Part shown: piece by piece, positions 23,560 to 41,141 of the stretch
Position numbering within the stretch: the stretch's first letter is position 1
Layout of the letters: each line of letters opens with the position of its first letter
Assembly: GCF_021917145.1 (NCBI RefSeq)
Contig: NC_061075.1
Location: 3,269,038 to 3,333,037, forward strand
DNA from: Hypomesus transpacificus
Taxonomy: Eukaryota > Chordata > Actinopteri > Osmeriformes > Osmeridae
DNA: 64,000 nucleotides
Direction of reading: 5' to 3'
Program-made: the position numbers and the translations under genes
Notes under the pieces: model-generated
Database searches by the model: none
What the model saw: the letters and a program-made list of their open reading frames with translations, nothing else
Told to the model about the DNA's origin: nothing

Positions 23560-24660
23560 GATGTATCCTCCGACGCGCACAGGACAAGAATGTTGGCCTG
23601 AGGAATGGATAATAAAACAAGAGGATTAGAGAGGGTTATTAATTTAGAATTTGGAATCCTTTCCCTTTAAGAATGATTGACAGTTGTTTTCTTGTCAAGT
23701 AATTGTTCTAAATGTAGCTTACATTCACCCCCCTTGTGAGGAGACCCCGCGTAATGAACAACAAGACTCCTTTTCAGATCTTTCAATCTATTGTTTTAAA
23801 GACAAAAGACTCACCAAAATGTTTTACTAATCACCCAAAAAAATTCTGGCAGAGAAGGAATAGATTTAAAAAGTAGTGTTAATAAATAGCATGGGAGTAG
23901 TTGAAAGAAACCTCCAGCAATATTTGGCCCTGCCATTTTTAGATTTTGGTAGAATATGTCTATATCCATCTTCTACATAGGCTGTTTTAAACCATTTAAA
24001 AAACATGTTTAGATTTTTACATTTAACCTTACATCATAATTTATGGTTTCATACGTGATGAAGTAAATAGTGTGAACATAATGTTACTTGTAATCTTATC
24101 TTATGCAAAACAAATTATTAATATGTATTTTTTAATGCTAATTTAACATCAGCCAACAGCAAAAACGAAAATCAAATGCAAACGAACAAGTGAATGCGAT
24201 TAATCCCTTAACAAAGTATAAGCCCATTAAGACGTGGGAAATCATTCATGACCCATTACTAATTACTCACAGAGAAAGACAAGAGAGAAAATGTTAGCCT
24301 ATTCCATATAACTGAAGTAGACGTATGTCAGATATAGAGAATTTACAAACAGCAAGAATTGTTTAGTGATGTGTTTCTGATTATGTTTATCAAGTATAGG
24401 TCTAAGTTTAGTATAGGCCTATCAGTAAAATAGATTCAGTGCTAATGTGATTTAAGGTAGATTTTTATATCATCAGATGAAAGTTTGCGCAGTTTTCATT
24501 TCTTTTTTATAAAGTACATTTTTGCTCACCTAAACATTTTAGGGATCTGCATTTGATGACGTTGAGGAGCAGCACGCCCAATACTGGTGAGGTGTGTTTA
24601 ACAGGCCATTAGAGACTTAACCCTCGTTGTTGACTTGGATTTGACGTTTACCAGTGTTGA
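23560..24660. promoter_or_regulatory. AT-rich upstream region of rx with bicoid-type and Sox-type motifs
   Basis: No gene is seen. At about 24197-24216 the sequence carries GATTAATCCC (bicoid/Otx type) followed within a few bases by AACAAAG (Sox/TCF type). ATTACTAATTACTC follows at about 24256. Otx2 and Sox2 are known activators of vertebrate Rx, so this is a plausible enhancer about 0.75 kb upstream of the inferred start. The motifs are short and function is not shown. Confidence 0.3.
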
Positions 24661-25254
24661 TTACGCATTTTGATCATGCATTCCCGTCCGCCAAACCAAA
24701 TCTACGCAGATCATGCAACATCCGTCTCTATTTTGCTAGCGAGATTACCTCAGGCCACAACCAATTAAAGCTCCTATTTAATTATTTTCTTGACGCTCAA
24801 TTTCTTTTTGTGTTGACCACATTTCTTTCTGGGCACAAATTACATCTACATTAGTTTTTCATCTTGCGTTGTGACAAAAATGCGATTGGTCTACATACAG
24901 GCTGGTTAATTTGAGTGGAATCGTGATTGGTCTGGGGAATGACGTCGAACCTTCCCTGACGTAAAGTTGGTCTGAATGGTTATCTGTGCTGAGTTGTAGG
25001 TAGACTTGAGTACCAGTTACCTGGGCTAAAAGTGATGTGTCACCTTGATCCATCCTGTCTTTAATGACGATAAGAACAGGGGATTTTCTGTGACCTCAGC
25101 TAAACCTAAAGATAAAGCAAACAAAGTGTGTGTGTGTGTGTGTGTAAAAAAGGGAGTGCGACATGACATATTCACCATTCATTTTTGTTCCATCAAAATA
25201 TTATTTCCCTCTACTATTTTCCAAACCCTTACAGTTCAGGAGAAGAGGGTCTAT

Positions 25255-25442
25255 TGGGGTGTGATGACTGAGCGGTTAGGGAATCTGGCTATTAATCAGA
25301 AGGTTGCCGGTTGGATTTCTGGCCGTGCCAAATGACGTTGTGTCCTTGGGCAAGGCACTTCACCCTACTTGCCTTGGGGGGAATGTCCCTGTACTTACTG
25401 CGAGTCGCTCTGGATAAGAGCATCTACTAAATGCAAATGTAT
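25255..25442 (+). repeat. tRNA-headed SINE, copy 4
   Basis: The head GACTGAGCGGTTAGGGAATC (A-box-like) is followed by GGTTGCCGGTTGGAT (B-box-like) and the TGACGTTGTGTCCTTGGGCA block. The copy ends in TAAATGCAAATGT. It is on the plus strand and nearly full length. Confidence 0.92.
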
Positions 25443-26720
25443 TAGTTCAGTGTACTGCCCCTGACCTAGGTCACTTTTTAACTGCATACAATGCCAGTGT
25501 GTTGTATGACAGTCTGGAGTGTCTTTGTCCTCATCCCCACCAGAGCGCAAGAAAGACCGCAGGTGTTAAAACCGAGCCCTCATGCGCTCAAAAGACATCA
25601 GCTCCGTCTAAAGCTTTCCTAGAAACCCCTTGGGCTTCGACCCAGGCGAGGACACAATTACATGTTTACGCACATGCCTTTAAACATGGCTTGTTTGGCA
25701 CATTCCGCAGGGCAAGAGAAAGAGAATGATGTAGAAATCACTGGATCAGCGGCTCAGCATGTTGATCTATTACGCACGGCGCACAGACGGTGACGCCTCA
25801 CACAGTAGCTCAGGGAATTATGTGCGTGTGTTTCTGGATACTATCCAAGTGACTTTAATGGGCTGCTCTTTATACGAGATTGTTTTTTATGTAAAGAAGC
25901 GCGTGGGCACATGTTATACTCGGCGTCACAATAGACGCAAGAACAGTTCCGCATAATTAACGGAGCAAATGTATTTGTTAACATTTGTGTGTTTGGGCAT
26001 TGGAATAGACTGCCAGAGCAGAGTTGGTAAATGACTCTCTTTATAATAAACCTGTTAGGAGCATAAGGGTGTGCGTCGGGCACTTTTGAGGATGCTTGCA
26101 TGTCTTCAGTTACCCTCTCCTTTTGATACAATATCATACCCTCGACTCTTGTTTCCTCATTATCCTAATTGAGAACAAATTGGCTAAGACGGAGCAGGGC
26201 AGTTATCAAGCTTAGTTTTATCAGATGACAATGTAAGTCGTCCTGAGCCTATTAGAAGAAAGGAGCTCATGCTTAAATGCACTGTCAGCTTACTGGGAGC
26301 GATGGGTGGGGAGGGGGAGGGGTGGGATGAGGTGATGGGGAGGGGGGCTGGGGGGGAGGGGGGCTGGGGGGGAGGGGTTGGTGGCAAGAATGAAGGGGTG
26401 CGTGAGAGGGTTTGGGGGAGGAATGGGGTTTAAGGGTTAGGCACGGTAACCATGTCAAACAGTATTTTCCTTTGATTGATTGATTCGGTTTCTTCCAGGA
26501 GACGATCTTCAACCGAACACCCGTCGTCGGTTTTCAGTACCATTCCTGACATGAGTCTGGATCCATGGGGCCATCAGTGGTGTAGATGTTGCCAACCAGC
26601 CACCAGCCACCATGAAGGAGCCTACAGGATTCCCTCAGTCAAGTTGACTTGATGAATAAATTGAATTAACTGTAGACATGGACTCATTCCAGACATCTTT
26701 GTAGGTGTGGCTTTAACCCA

Positions 26721-26755
26721 ATCCTAATCTAATTAGGATCTGCCCTTTGACGTCA
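26721..26755. promoter_or_regulatory. P3-type homeodomain palindrome beside a consensus CRE
   Basis: Positions 26721-26739 read ATCCTAATCTAATTAGGAT, a perfect inverted repeat with a 3-bp spacer. Its centre TAATCTAATTA fits the P3 cooperative dimer site of paired-class homeodomains (TAATYNRATTA). Nine bases further, 26748-26755 is a full palindromic CRE (TGACGTCA). The pair lies between rx and matk. Regulatory use is inferred. Confidence 0.45.
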
Positions 26756-26939
26756 TGGAGCAATCGTATTCCTAACAGTAACCTCAGGTGACAGACAAAT
26801 ATACTCCTCTAATTCCATCCCAACCTCAGTTCCTCCCTGACAGTCTCTGGCTCTTGGCAGAGGAGCTGGGCGAACAATGGATGAATAAAGCCCAAGGGCA
26901 AGGGAGGTGCGGGGAAGATACAGGCCATGAACAAAAGTA

Positions 26940-27120
26940 GTGGGGAGTCAGATGGCTGAGCGGTGAGGGAGTCAGGCTAGTAATCAGAAGGTTGCCGGAT
27001 CAATTCCCCGCCGACGTTGTGTCCTTGGGCAAGGCACTTCACCCTACTTGCCTCAGGGGGAATGTCCCTGTACTTACTGTAAGACGCTCTGGATAAGAGC
27101 GTCTGCTAAATGACTAAGTG
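26940..27120 (+). repeat. tRNA-headed SINE, copy 5
   Basis: The head (GAGTCAGATGGCTGAGCGGT) begins near 26945, the B-box-like GGTTGCCGGATCAATTCC follows, and the tail GAGCGTCTGCTAAATGACTA ends near 27118. A few bases are missing between the B-box and the GACGTTGTGTCC block. Confidence 0.92.
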
Positions 27121-27924
27121 TAGTGAAGCTCGAGGCCGATGCTGCCAAACGTGCAAAAAAATAACAAACATGCTTGCTGCAGGGGCTGCAGTCAGTTCAA
27201 CGTGAACAGCACTTGACAATGGGCAGCAACAGGTGGAACTTGAGGACGTGCCAGTAGAGGAGTCTGTGTGTGACAGGGAGGCCGAGGAGGGATGTGACAG
27301 GGCCAAGGAACAGCGTGCAGGAGCAGAGTGTAGTTGAAGCGGTAAGCATGTGTAGCCGATGGGGATCGGTAAACTCAAGCATGTATACAGGCCACCCGCA
27401 CCAGCGCATAGCTAACTTTTCATTGGCGTGGCTGGTAAGGAGTCGTACCTGCAAGTCAGAGGTCCTGGGATCAAGTACCAGTGAAGGGAAAGATCTGGAG
27501 GACTGACTTAGCCATGCAACTACCCCTGTGACACGTGGACTAGATTCATGATTAAGAGGGACTTCCACAGAGGGAGCAGGAAGGTAGTGTGTGAAATAGT
27601 TGATACGCAGATTTAAGAGGGCCGCAAGGACGATGTGCTGGAGGGTGGTGTCCGGTGTGGTTGGCCATCTAAACCAAAAACGCCAGGGAGGCCATGAGAT
27701 GGAAAGTCATTTTTATGTTATTTTGCTCTGCAAATAAGTTTTGTTTTAGCAATGTCTGCCAATATTCTTCAATTTCTGTTGAGCATTGGTTGTACAGAAC
27801 ACATCCAATTTGAAATCAAGTTTAATGAGCTATTACAGAGAATTTTTTTTTTCATGTGTTACAAGTATTCCATTTGTAAAAAAATAAATTACAAAAATTA
27901 AACCATTTTGAAATGATTGCACAT

Positions 27925-28568
27925 TTTCACAAACGCAAAGGCAACTGTCGAGCGTACATCCTTCAGTCTCTTTACCCCGTTGCCTTCTGGCAGGCGTTAC
28001 CGCAGCATCCGGTCGCGCACACGCAGACTGGACAACAGTTTCTACCCAAGGGTCATCAGGCTTCTCAATGGACACTGATATGGACATTTTTACTGCACAC
28101 TAGTCACTTATACACTGTCACTTTCAGCTACTGGTTGCTCTTTCAGTAACATTGCACTACTGTACCTCGCCACCAGGCTCCTGTTTGGTCATTGACAAAG
28201 TCACTGATCTGTAAATTTGCACTACTGCACTGTACTCCATTTAGGTTAGATTAGTTTATAGGGTTGTAACAGGTTTTTTTTTTTTTTTTTTTTTTTTTTG
28301 TGTATTAGGGTTAGTATAGCGTACTATTTATTGTTATCTGTAATTTAGGAAGTTTTAGTGTTAGGGTTAGTATAGTCGTTTATTTATTGCTATCTGTATA
28401 TTTAGGAAGTTCACTTATCTAAGCTCAGCATAGATGTAAATTTGTTCTGTGTACTTATATGTTATGTTATGCCAAGTGCTTGCGTTGTCTTGTCTTAAGA
28501 ATTTCAGTGCCCAGTCTAACCTTGTGTTGCTCTGTGCACCTGACAAATAAAAGACTTGAACTTGAGCG
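27925..28568 (+). mobile_element. LINE 3' end fragment (L2/CR1-type group)
   Basis: One frame near 27985-28077 encodes a typical fish LINE reverse-transcriptase C-terminus (RRYRSIRSRTRRLDNSFYPR, then VIRLLNGH and stop). An AT-rich 3' UTR follows, interrupted by a 23-base poly(T). It ends in CAAATAAAAGACTTGAACTTGA, a short tail repeat. The 5' body is absent, as expected of a truncated insertion. The clade is assigned from the C-terminal motif and tail style only. Confidence 0.7.
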
Positions 28569-29008
28569 AGAAGCTCTCACTCCTCATCACCTAATCAGCT
28601 AGTCTGAAAGCCTGTAAGCGTGGGAGGCTGAACAGACACTGACGTACTCCAGGTACTAATCTCATGATTAGAGGAAGCTACACTTCCTTTGACGTCCCTG
28701 AATATTTTTGCCATGCGAGAGGTTAAGTTGCTCATGTCTACTGTATGCAATGGATATAGTGAGTGTTTAACCATATCCACACGATTCTTTTATTGTTCAG
28801 AATTCTTAACTTTGTCTTCCAGAGGGAAAATGTGATACGTGACCAGAAGGTAGATCGTTTCCCTCCTTTAGTCCACTCTACTCATCTGCATTTCACTGTG
28901 CAGGCCCTGACCTTGACCCTAACCTACTTCCTTGCATTCTCCTGTTCACCAGCTGGTCCGCTAGCGCTGGATTACTCGGGCCCCCTGCAGGGATTAGGAA
29001 GAGTAGAC

Positions 29009-29583
29009 CAGTGTTTCCCACACATAGACTAATTTGTGGCTGTGCGCCACAGAATCAACACCGGCCGCCACATATTGCGTTTCGTGAAACATTTTTTTTT
29101 ATCGCTATTTAGGTTAAACACGCAGCGTATTCGTTCAGCTGCATTTCCTTTCCCCTGCCCTCCCTCCGTCTCTCTGTCACTCATGCGTCTTTCTCACATA
29201 TGCACAGTCACAACGTCAGCACACGTTAGCAACAATGCATACATACGCCGTTCTAGTAAGACCGACAGCTATATCAGCGAGCTTTCAGCATTAGTGCCGT
29301 AGCTAAAAGTTGAGGAAAGTTGAGGCTACTTTTCGCTAGGTAGGCCTACCTACTCGAAGGTTCCCCTTCGTTCTTTTGGTGAGAAGTCTCAGGAGCTAGC
29401 TACTGACCCGGCGTCCTGGAGCCGACCAGTTAAATAGTTGTTTAGCACTAGCGTGGCTACATGCATACATGCACGTGTAACGAATTATTAACAAAGGAAT
29501 TATTACGACTCCCCCCCCCCCGGTCTGACAACCCCCACCCCCCTCCCCGCCACAACTAGATTTCTAATCTGTGGGAAACACTG
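29009..29583. mobile_element. hAT-like non-autonomous element, 575 bp
   Basis: The ends CAGTGTTTCCCACA and TGTGGGAAACACTG form an inverted repeat, a terminus style common in fish hAT elements. The flanks share GTAGACC (7 of 8 bases), consistent with an imperfect hAT target duplication; the exact boundary is ambiguous by one base. There is no transposase frame, and the interior contains a poly(C) run near 29510. Confidence 0.65.
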
Positions 29584-30881
29584 GTAGACCTACTGTACAT
29601 GTCACATTAGGACACACTGAGATCCCATCCCCCCTAACCCTTCCCCCGTCTTCCTCTTCACCTTGTCTTTACCCCCACAGAGCCGGGTTCGAGAACACAG
29701 GTTTGGTTCTGCTGGACATGCACTTTTGGATGAGTCTCCAGAAACATTCATTGTTTCATGTTTGTAACCATGGCTTGATTCCATAGCTGATTAGCAACCA
29801 ATAAACACATCTGTTCAGGTCTTCCTTTTGAGCAGGTTCTTGCACCTTGTGGGTGAAGACGGGACTTAACTGAATCGTGGCTTTGGAGCGGCTTTCTTGG
29901 ATGACTGAGACTTCCCCGTGCTTCTCCTAAAATGTCCCTTTCCCAAATCCTCTTAGCCCCTCACATGTATTTTAAAACAGTCATCAGCATAGTAGTTAGC
30001 CTAGATACCAGATTAACTTAATAGTGACACACTAACCTGCCCACCAGTGAATGTCAATTCTCAATTTGTGCTGATCTCTGACCAACGTCAATAGCTTATG
30101 CAATAGGATTGTATCGTATTGACCGACTTCTTTTTTAATATAACTTAATTATAGCCACACCCCTTTCACACACAAACACACCGGAAGTTGTCTTCCTGTG
30201 TCCAAATTCATGGTGACCCCACTGTACACAACCTGACCTCATGCACACCCCGGTCCTCAGAGCCCCTTTTGTCCACTCTGACAGGGGAAGACATCCCTTA
30301 ATAAGCTTCCTTTATATTTTCCTTTGTATGCGCTTATATCCTTCCCTGACTGATAAGGTGGTGGGGACCTAAGCTAGTTTAGCCAATTCACCACCAAGCC
30401 CAAAAACACATGAACAGGATCAAAACAGCTTCAAAAGGTGTCAGAACACCTCTCTTTGTTTTATATCTCCAGTAAGCCTGGATTAAAGTCGGCCGATAAC
30501 AGAAAGAGAGAACTCCATTAAAAGCGGGTGATTATGAGGCCCATGACACTCAGGCATGGTTACGTCTCTGCTGGCATGTTATGGCAAACAGGCCACCTTC
30601 CACTACACCCTTCCTGCCTGCGGTCAAGGACGGCGAAAAACCTTTGGAGTTGCGGGTGCTGAAGATTTGGACGTATGTCGAAATGAAATGTAGTCATGAT
30701 GTTTGGCTTTTAGTCACGTTGGCTGAGAAAAAAATGATAGGTCGAAAAGGTTGTGTTTTTCACCCATACGCCGTCTGAAACAGTTGCCAATCCATCCTTC
30801 ATTAATTCAGCGAATCACTTCACAGTATTTTAGTGGGGGAGGTTCACGAATAGTTCACGCTCCATCCATTTGTTTAGAAGC

Positions 30882-31253
30882 CTATGGTTTAACTTTATAC
30901 ATACTACAGGGATTTGATTTCGTAAGCCACCTCCCGGAAATGAGGCTCTGCAGGTTGCGATGGCTGTCATGGCCACCAACAAAACTCAGCAAAACTTGTT
31001 CTTGCTCCGGCTTTAACTTATGGATATTCGGCAGCGTTGCTACAACGGACCGAATGGCTTCGCTCGCATCTTTCTCCGCTGCCATTACGGAATTACAACA
31101 CAAACTCCCGACAATACAAACGCCACTCCCTGTGTTTGCTGATTGGCCGGTAGAAAATTAACCGGAGACATCTTACTTACGTACCTCATGGCAAGACCTG
31201 GTACAGAAGCAAAATCTAAATTGAGAGGAAGTACGTAGGAGGGCAGAGCCAGG
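30882..31253 (-). pseudogene. Second RecQ-like helicase start inside a TAGCCTGG-ended element remnant
   Basis: On the minus strand the remnant begins TAGCCTGGCTCTGCC at 31253. ATG at 31103 opens a frame reading MAAEKDASEAIRSVV and later LKPEQEQVLLSFVGGHD. This resembles the pre-Walker A portion of RecQ-like helicases, but the P-loop itself is lost. The layout (TAGCCTGG terminus, a CCAAT-like segment, then a helicase start) mirrors the 781-bp element at 7698-8478. The other terminus and a target duplication were not found. Confidence 0.5.
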
Positions 31254-31259
31254 CTATTA

Positions 31260-33765
31260 CTAGGCATTCTCAAATGAAGACTTAGTTGTTAGACCACAAT
31301 TCAATCAGCAATAAAATTGTATAAAAAAATTGATTTTGGGGGGTTATACTGTCACCTAGGAGCATTGTTATTACAGTGCATTAATGACCAGATGACCAGT
31401 GCTGACTGACAACGCTGGCACAATATTGAATCTGCTTCTTTCAAGATTCCTTTATGGATGAAATGTTGGCCATCTAACTAATGGCAAGACAATACAAAGT
31501 GTATACCTTATGTTCAGAGTAGACGACTTTTGTTATGTGGATGAATTAACGTGATTACGGATAATCCACGTGGATGCATAGTATTGTCTCGAATTCAACT
31601 GTGAAAGATTTTCCCCGTGAGCACAAACTCACAGGCTGCATCACAGGCTTGACACTACTGATGCTAGTGGCCAGTCTCTAGAAACTAAACTGATCAATAA
31701 ACCTCATTATCTTCAGCCTAGTCTAGGTACAACATGATAAAATACTTTCAGTAGAAGTCCCCACAACAAAGGCTTTGTGTCAATTCCAGCCAATTACACT
31801 ATAAGCGTGTTGGAAGTGATTGCCTTGTCATTCAATCTCAGTAGGTGCAGTTGGGCAGCTTATTGGTGTGAAATGGAATAACACCATTACCTTTAAGAGG
31901 TAAACAGTGGTTAACTCAATGCTAGAGAGGTGGCACTGTCCCAACTCCCTTTCTTTACACCATCTGAACCTGATTCTCATGTTTGCTGATGCTCGCTTAC
32001 CTCCCCTCAACAATCTCCAACGCAAGCTCACCCCATTAGCGAGCATTTGCATATGTTCTGTCTAGTTCTCTCACGCAGATAGTGTGTGTTGCACTGCAAC
32101 CTTTCCGGAGACTGCGGCTCCCTGGTGTGACCCTGGGGTCACTAGTCCATGTTCAGGTCAAGGGCCTGAAAGACCCTCCCTTCTAGGCACCGCTAAGGTC
32201 TGTAGAGAGATGGCAGAACAATCATATTTCTCCTCAGTTCTCTGCAAGTTCTTTGACCAAAAATACGCAATCTTCTAATATGTTTGAAATCGAGTTGATT
32301 CTCCTTTCAATCGTGGACTCGACATCCTATTAAAGGCTTTAAGGACACAAAGCAACTCTTTCACAGACAGGCAAGAGCACAGGGAGACAGGCAGAGAGGC
32401 AGACAGAGAGACAGATCCGGAAAGAGAGACATGGAGCCGGTCGAACAGGGCGGCTGACAAAAAGGCAGATAGACAGGCAGGCAGGGTGGCAGATAGACAG
32501 GCAGGCAGAGTGGCAGATAGACAGGCAGGCAGGGTTGCAGATAGACAGGCAGGCAGGCAGGGTTGCAGATAGACAGGCAGATAGACAGGCAGGCAGGATG
32601 GTAAATGCAAGAAGAGGGGATCAGGACTCAATCTGGGGTTGGTCTCCCAAGTGACAGACAAATACTGGGCTTACACAGATTTACATCTAAGGACATCTTT
32701 CATTTAGGCTGTAACGTGACAACATTCCGAAACCCCCTCGCCCCCTCGCCCCCCCCCCCCCCCCCCCCCCCTTAATCTTTGCCGAGGTACATGTGGTAGG
32801 AGGACAGAGCAACCTAAGTACTTGTGTCAGGACATTGTGTGCGCCACGCTGGACACACATTTCTCTCTCTCCCCGGTGTTACCATGGAGATCCTCAAACC
32901 CAGGTTTCTTGCTTCTGAAGTTTAGGCATCTTTTTGTCAGACCAAGAGGGACAAGCGCTACACTTGAGCATGACTCACCAACGCCGGGCAAAAGCTTCTG
33001 GAGTCGTACACGATAGCTGCTCACGTCATAATAATCCCCAAAATGATCGATTGTAGCAAACAATCAATGACGTCTGCCTGTTTGTTTTGTTGGAGCAAAA
33101 TTGGTCAGGTCGATCCAAACACCCTGCTTTGTGATTATTGTATTAAACTCCTGAAGGACCAGCAGAAGGACCAGGAGACCCAGCCCATGGAAATAGTCTA
33201 ACCACACCTGCGGTACAAACGAGATTTCATACTCGCAGGGCGAACCTCATGGGCCTGTCATATGTTCGGTTCTCATCCCACTGGGGGGTTTACAGCGAAT
33301 AACAGCTCCAAACAATGATCTAGGCTCTGTCCCCAGAGAGCTCAACCTGACCCAGAGCCGGCCCATGATTATGGGATTTCTACTCTTAATATCAGCAATA
33401 ACATTCCAGATTCCGCATAATGATCTGAAAGTCGCTGGGCATATTGCTGGACAATTACAGTGTAAAACAAGCAGACATGGGGTCAGATTAATCCAGGATT
33501 AGCGTTTTTCTTCCATTTATCCCCCCGCCCCCCACCCCTCCCTCTCTTTTCACTGTCATCCCACCGCCTTTCTTTTCTCTTCCTCTGTTTCCCCTCTGTT
33601 CCTCTCATCTGTTCTTCTTTTGACTTCTCTCTATCTTTCTTTATGTCTTATCTCCCTCTGTGAGACTGAAACAGTCAATTGAATAACAGAAACGTTATAA
33701 CTGACTTTATAGCAAATGAGTAGATACAGTAGGTCAAGCTTATTTGTGCCTTATTGGAAAATGAT
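31260..33765. other. Intergenic sequence with tetranucleotide-type minisatellite
   Basis: No gene is recognised. A GGCAGGCAGG/ATAGACA-type array occupies about 32360-32600, and a poly(C) run lies at 32750-32771. The remainder is unremarkable single-copy-looking DNA. Confidence 0.6.
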
Positions 33766-33769
33766 ATTA

Positions 33770-33958
33770 CATTGACATTTAGTCAGTTAGCAGACGCTCT
33801 TATCCAGAGCGACTTACAGTAAGTACAGGGACATTCCCCCCGAGGCGAGTAGGGTGAAGTGCCTTGCCCAAGGACACGTCATTATGCATGGCCGGGAATC
33901 AAACCGGCAACCTTCTGAATAATAGCCCCGATTCCCTAACCGCTCAGCCATCTGACCC
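33770..33958 (-). repeat. tRNA-headed SINE, copy 6
   Basis: The tail ACATTTAGTCAGTTAGCAGA starts near 33776 and the head CGCTCAGCCATCTGAC ends near 33956. The conserved GTGCCTTGCCCAAGGACACG block is present, with a small deletion after it. Confidence 0.92.
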
Positions 33959-34395
33959 GCAGCCATGTGTACCTTTAAGGAGGTACACAATGGTTTACTC
34001 AATCAAAATCATACGCACACACATTACACATACATTTGAGCACTTAATATTGCTAGTACCAGTACACTACATGGAAAATCGACATTAACATCACATACAA
34101 AAATAGGTCATCTTCGCTTCATAGCTTATTAGTGTCTGTGAACAGCATGATGCACCTCTGCTGACTCAGCGTATTCCAGGGGTCATTGTCGCCGGGCGAC
34201 GTCACCATGACGCGACACTCCCCCCCACCCTCACCCAACTCCGACGAGTCTTTCCACAGTGACCGTGCGCATCGCTCTAACCCAAACCCCGGGACCCTTC
34301 TCACTGTTCCGAGCCCCAGACAGGAGAGCCAGGAGCGGGCCCAGGCAGCGTGTGTCCTCCCCCCCCCCCCTCCCTTCCCTCCGCCAACCCAGGGA

Positions 34396-40079
<5,684 letters not shown>

Positions 40080-40639
40080 CTTCAGAAGACAGACTCACAG
40101 TGCTCAGAGACGTCAACACCTGTCAATAGTAGCTGGTGATGCGAAGGTCTCAAGGAGCGGATATGAGCGGTGAACGGATGCGGTTATTTAGTGTAGGTGT
40201 CAACATGTCAACATAGCCATGAAGCTATAAGATAATTTTCCATGTTAGATAAATATATCCTTTCAGTCATTGACAAGCTTGCGCGACGGGGGGGGGAAAA
40301 ACTCGCCAGAATGCCGTATTTCACTTCGCTTCTCTTTCTCATTAATCGTCCTAGTCCTCTGCACAGTTGAAATGATGTGTCGCATTCCAGTAGTCTACTG
40401 TACGATGTTGTATTGAACAAAGGACACAAGTTATGACGTACAGCAAATGCTTGATCCAATCGAAAGACTTGATTATGAAGGCGCGTCTGAAAGAAGCCGT
40501 GTGTGGTTTCATCTATGGGTTGAAGTCTTTTCTCTCACAGTTCATGACCACTCCTACTATGACAAGTAACGGTGCACTAGATCAACTATACGGGCATGAC
40601 ATTCACAAGGAAGCAATGGTGCATGGTAACGTAATACGA

Positions 40640-41074
40640 TAGAAAAAAATGAAGGGTTTTCAATTGTTTATTATTTATTTTAGGCAGCACTACAAAGATA
40701 TTCGAATTATATGACAGCAACGTTCACGCTCCTTTATAACAATACAAAGGTGTTTGCAAACATCCTCTCAAAGTGAAACTGAACAAATAAAAACGAACAC
40801 GGGAAAAATGTTTTTCATGAGTGAAAATCTATGTTTAAAGAACAAGCAAAGAAAAAAAAGAATGCACATAATTTTGTGCATTTCCCCCAGTTCTTCAACA
40901 AACATATTGGTGGATATCTAAGATATTTTGATACAGTAACTATTAATTAAAAGGTTCCCTTCTAGGATCTTTCAGACATAAGGATATGAACTCTACGACA
41001 CAGAGCAGACACAAGGAGTCCAATACCTGTTCACCTTTGATCCAATCAGTACATGTACATTATTCTACACCAGT

Positions 41075-41141
<67 letters not shown>

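Noticed and set aside
25262-25325. tRNA-like sequences with A and B boxes, possible tRNA genes
   Set aside because: Each is the head of a SINE with the same core and tail. The copies do not fold as complete cloverleaves and occur about ten times in 64 kb.
27415-27480. tRNA-like stretch (GTGGCTGGTAAGGAGTCG, then GGTCCTGGGATCAAG)
   Set aside because: The boxes are degenerate, no second copy is seen in the window and no acceptor stem pairs. It may be an unidentified SINE relic but cannot be supported.
32275-32661. Minus-strand frame of 128 codons rich in Leu-Ser-Ala-Cys-Leu-Pro
   Set aside because: It is the translation of a GGCAGGCAGATAGACA minisatellite.
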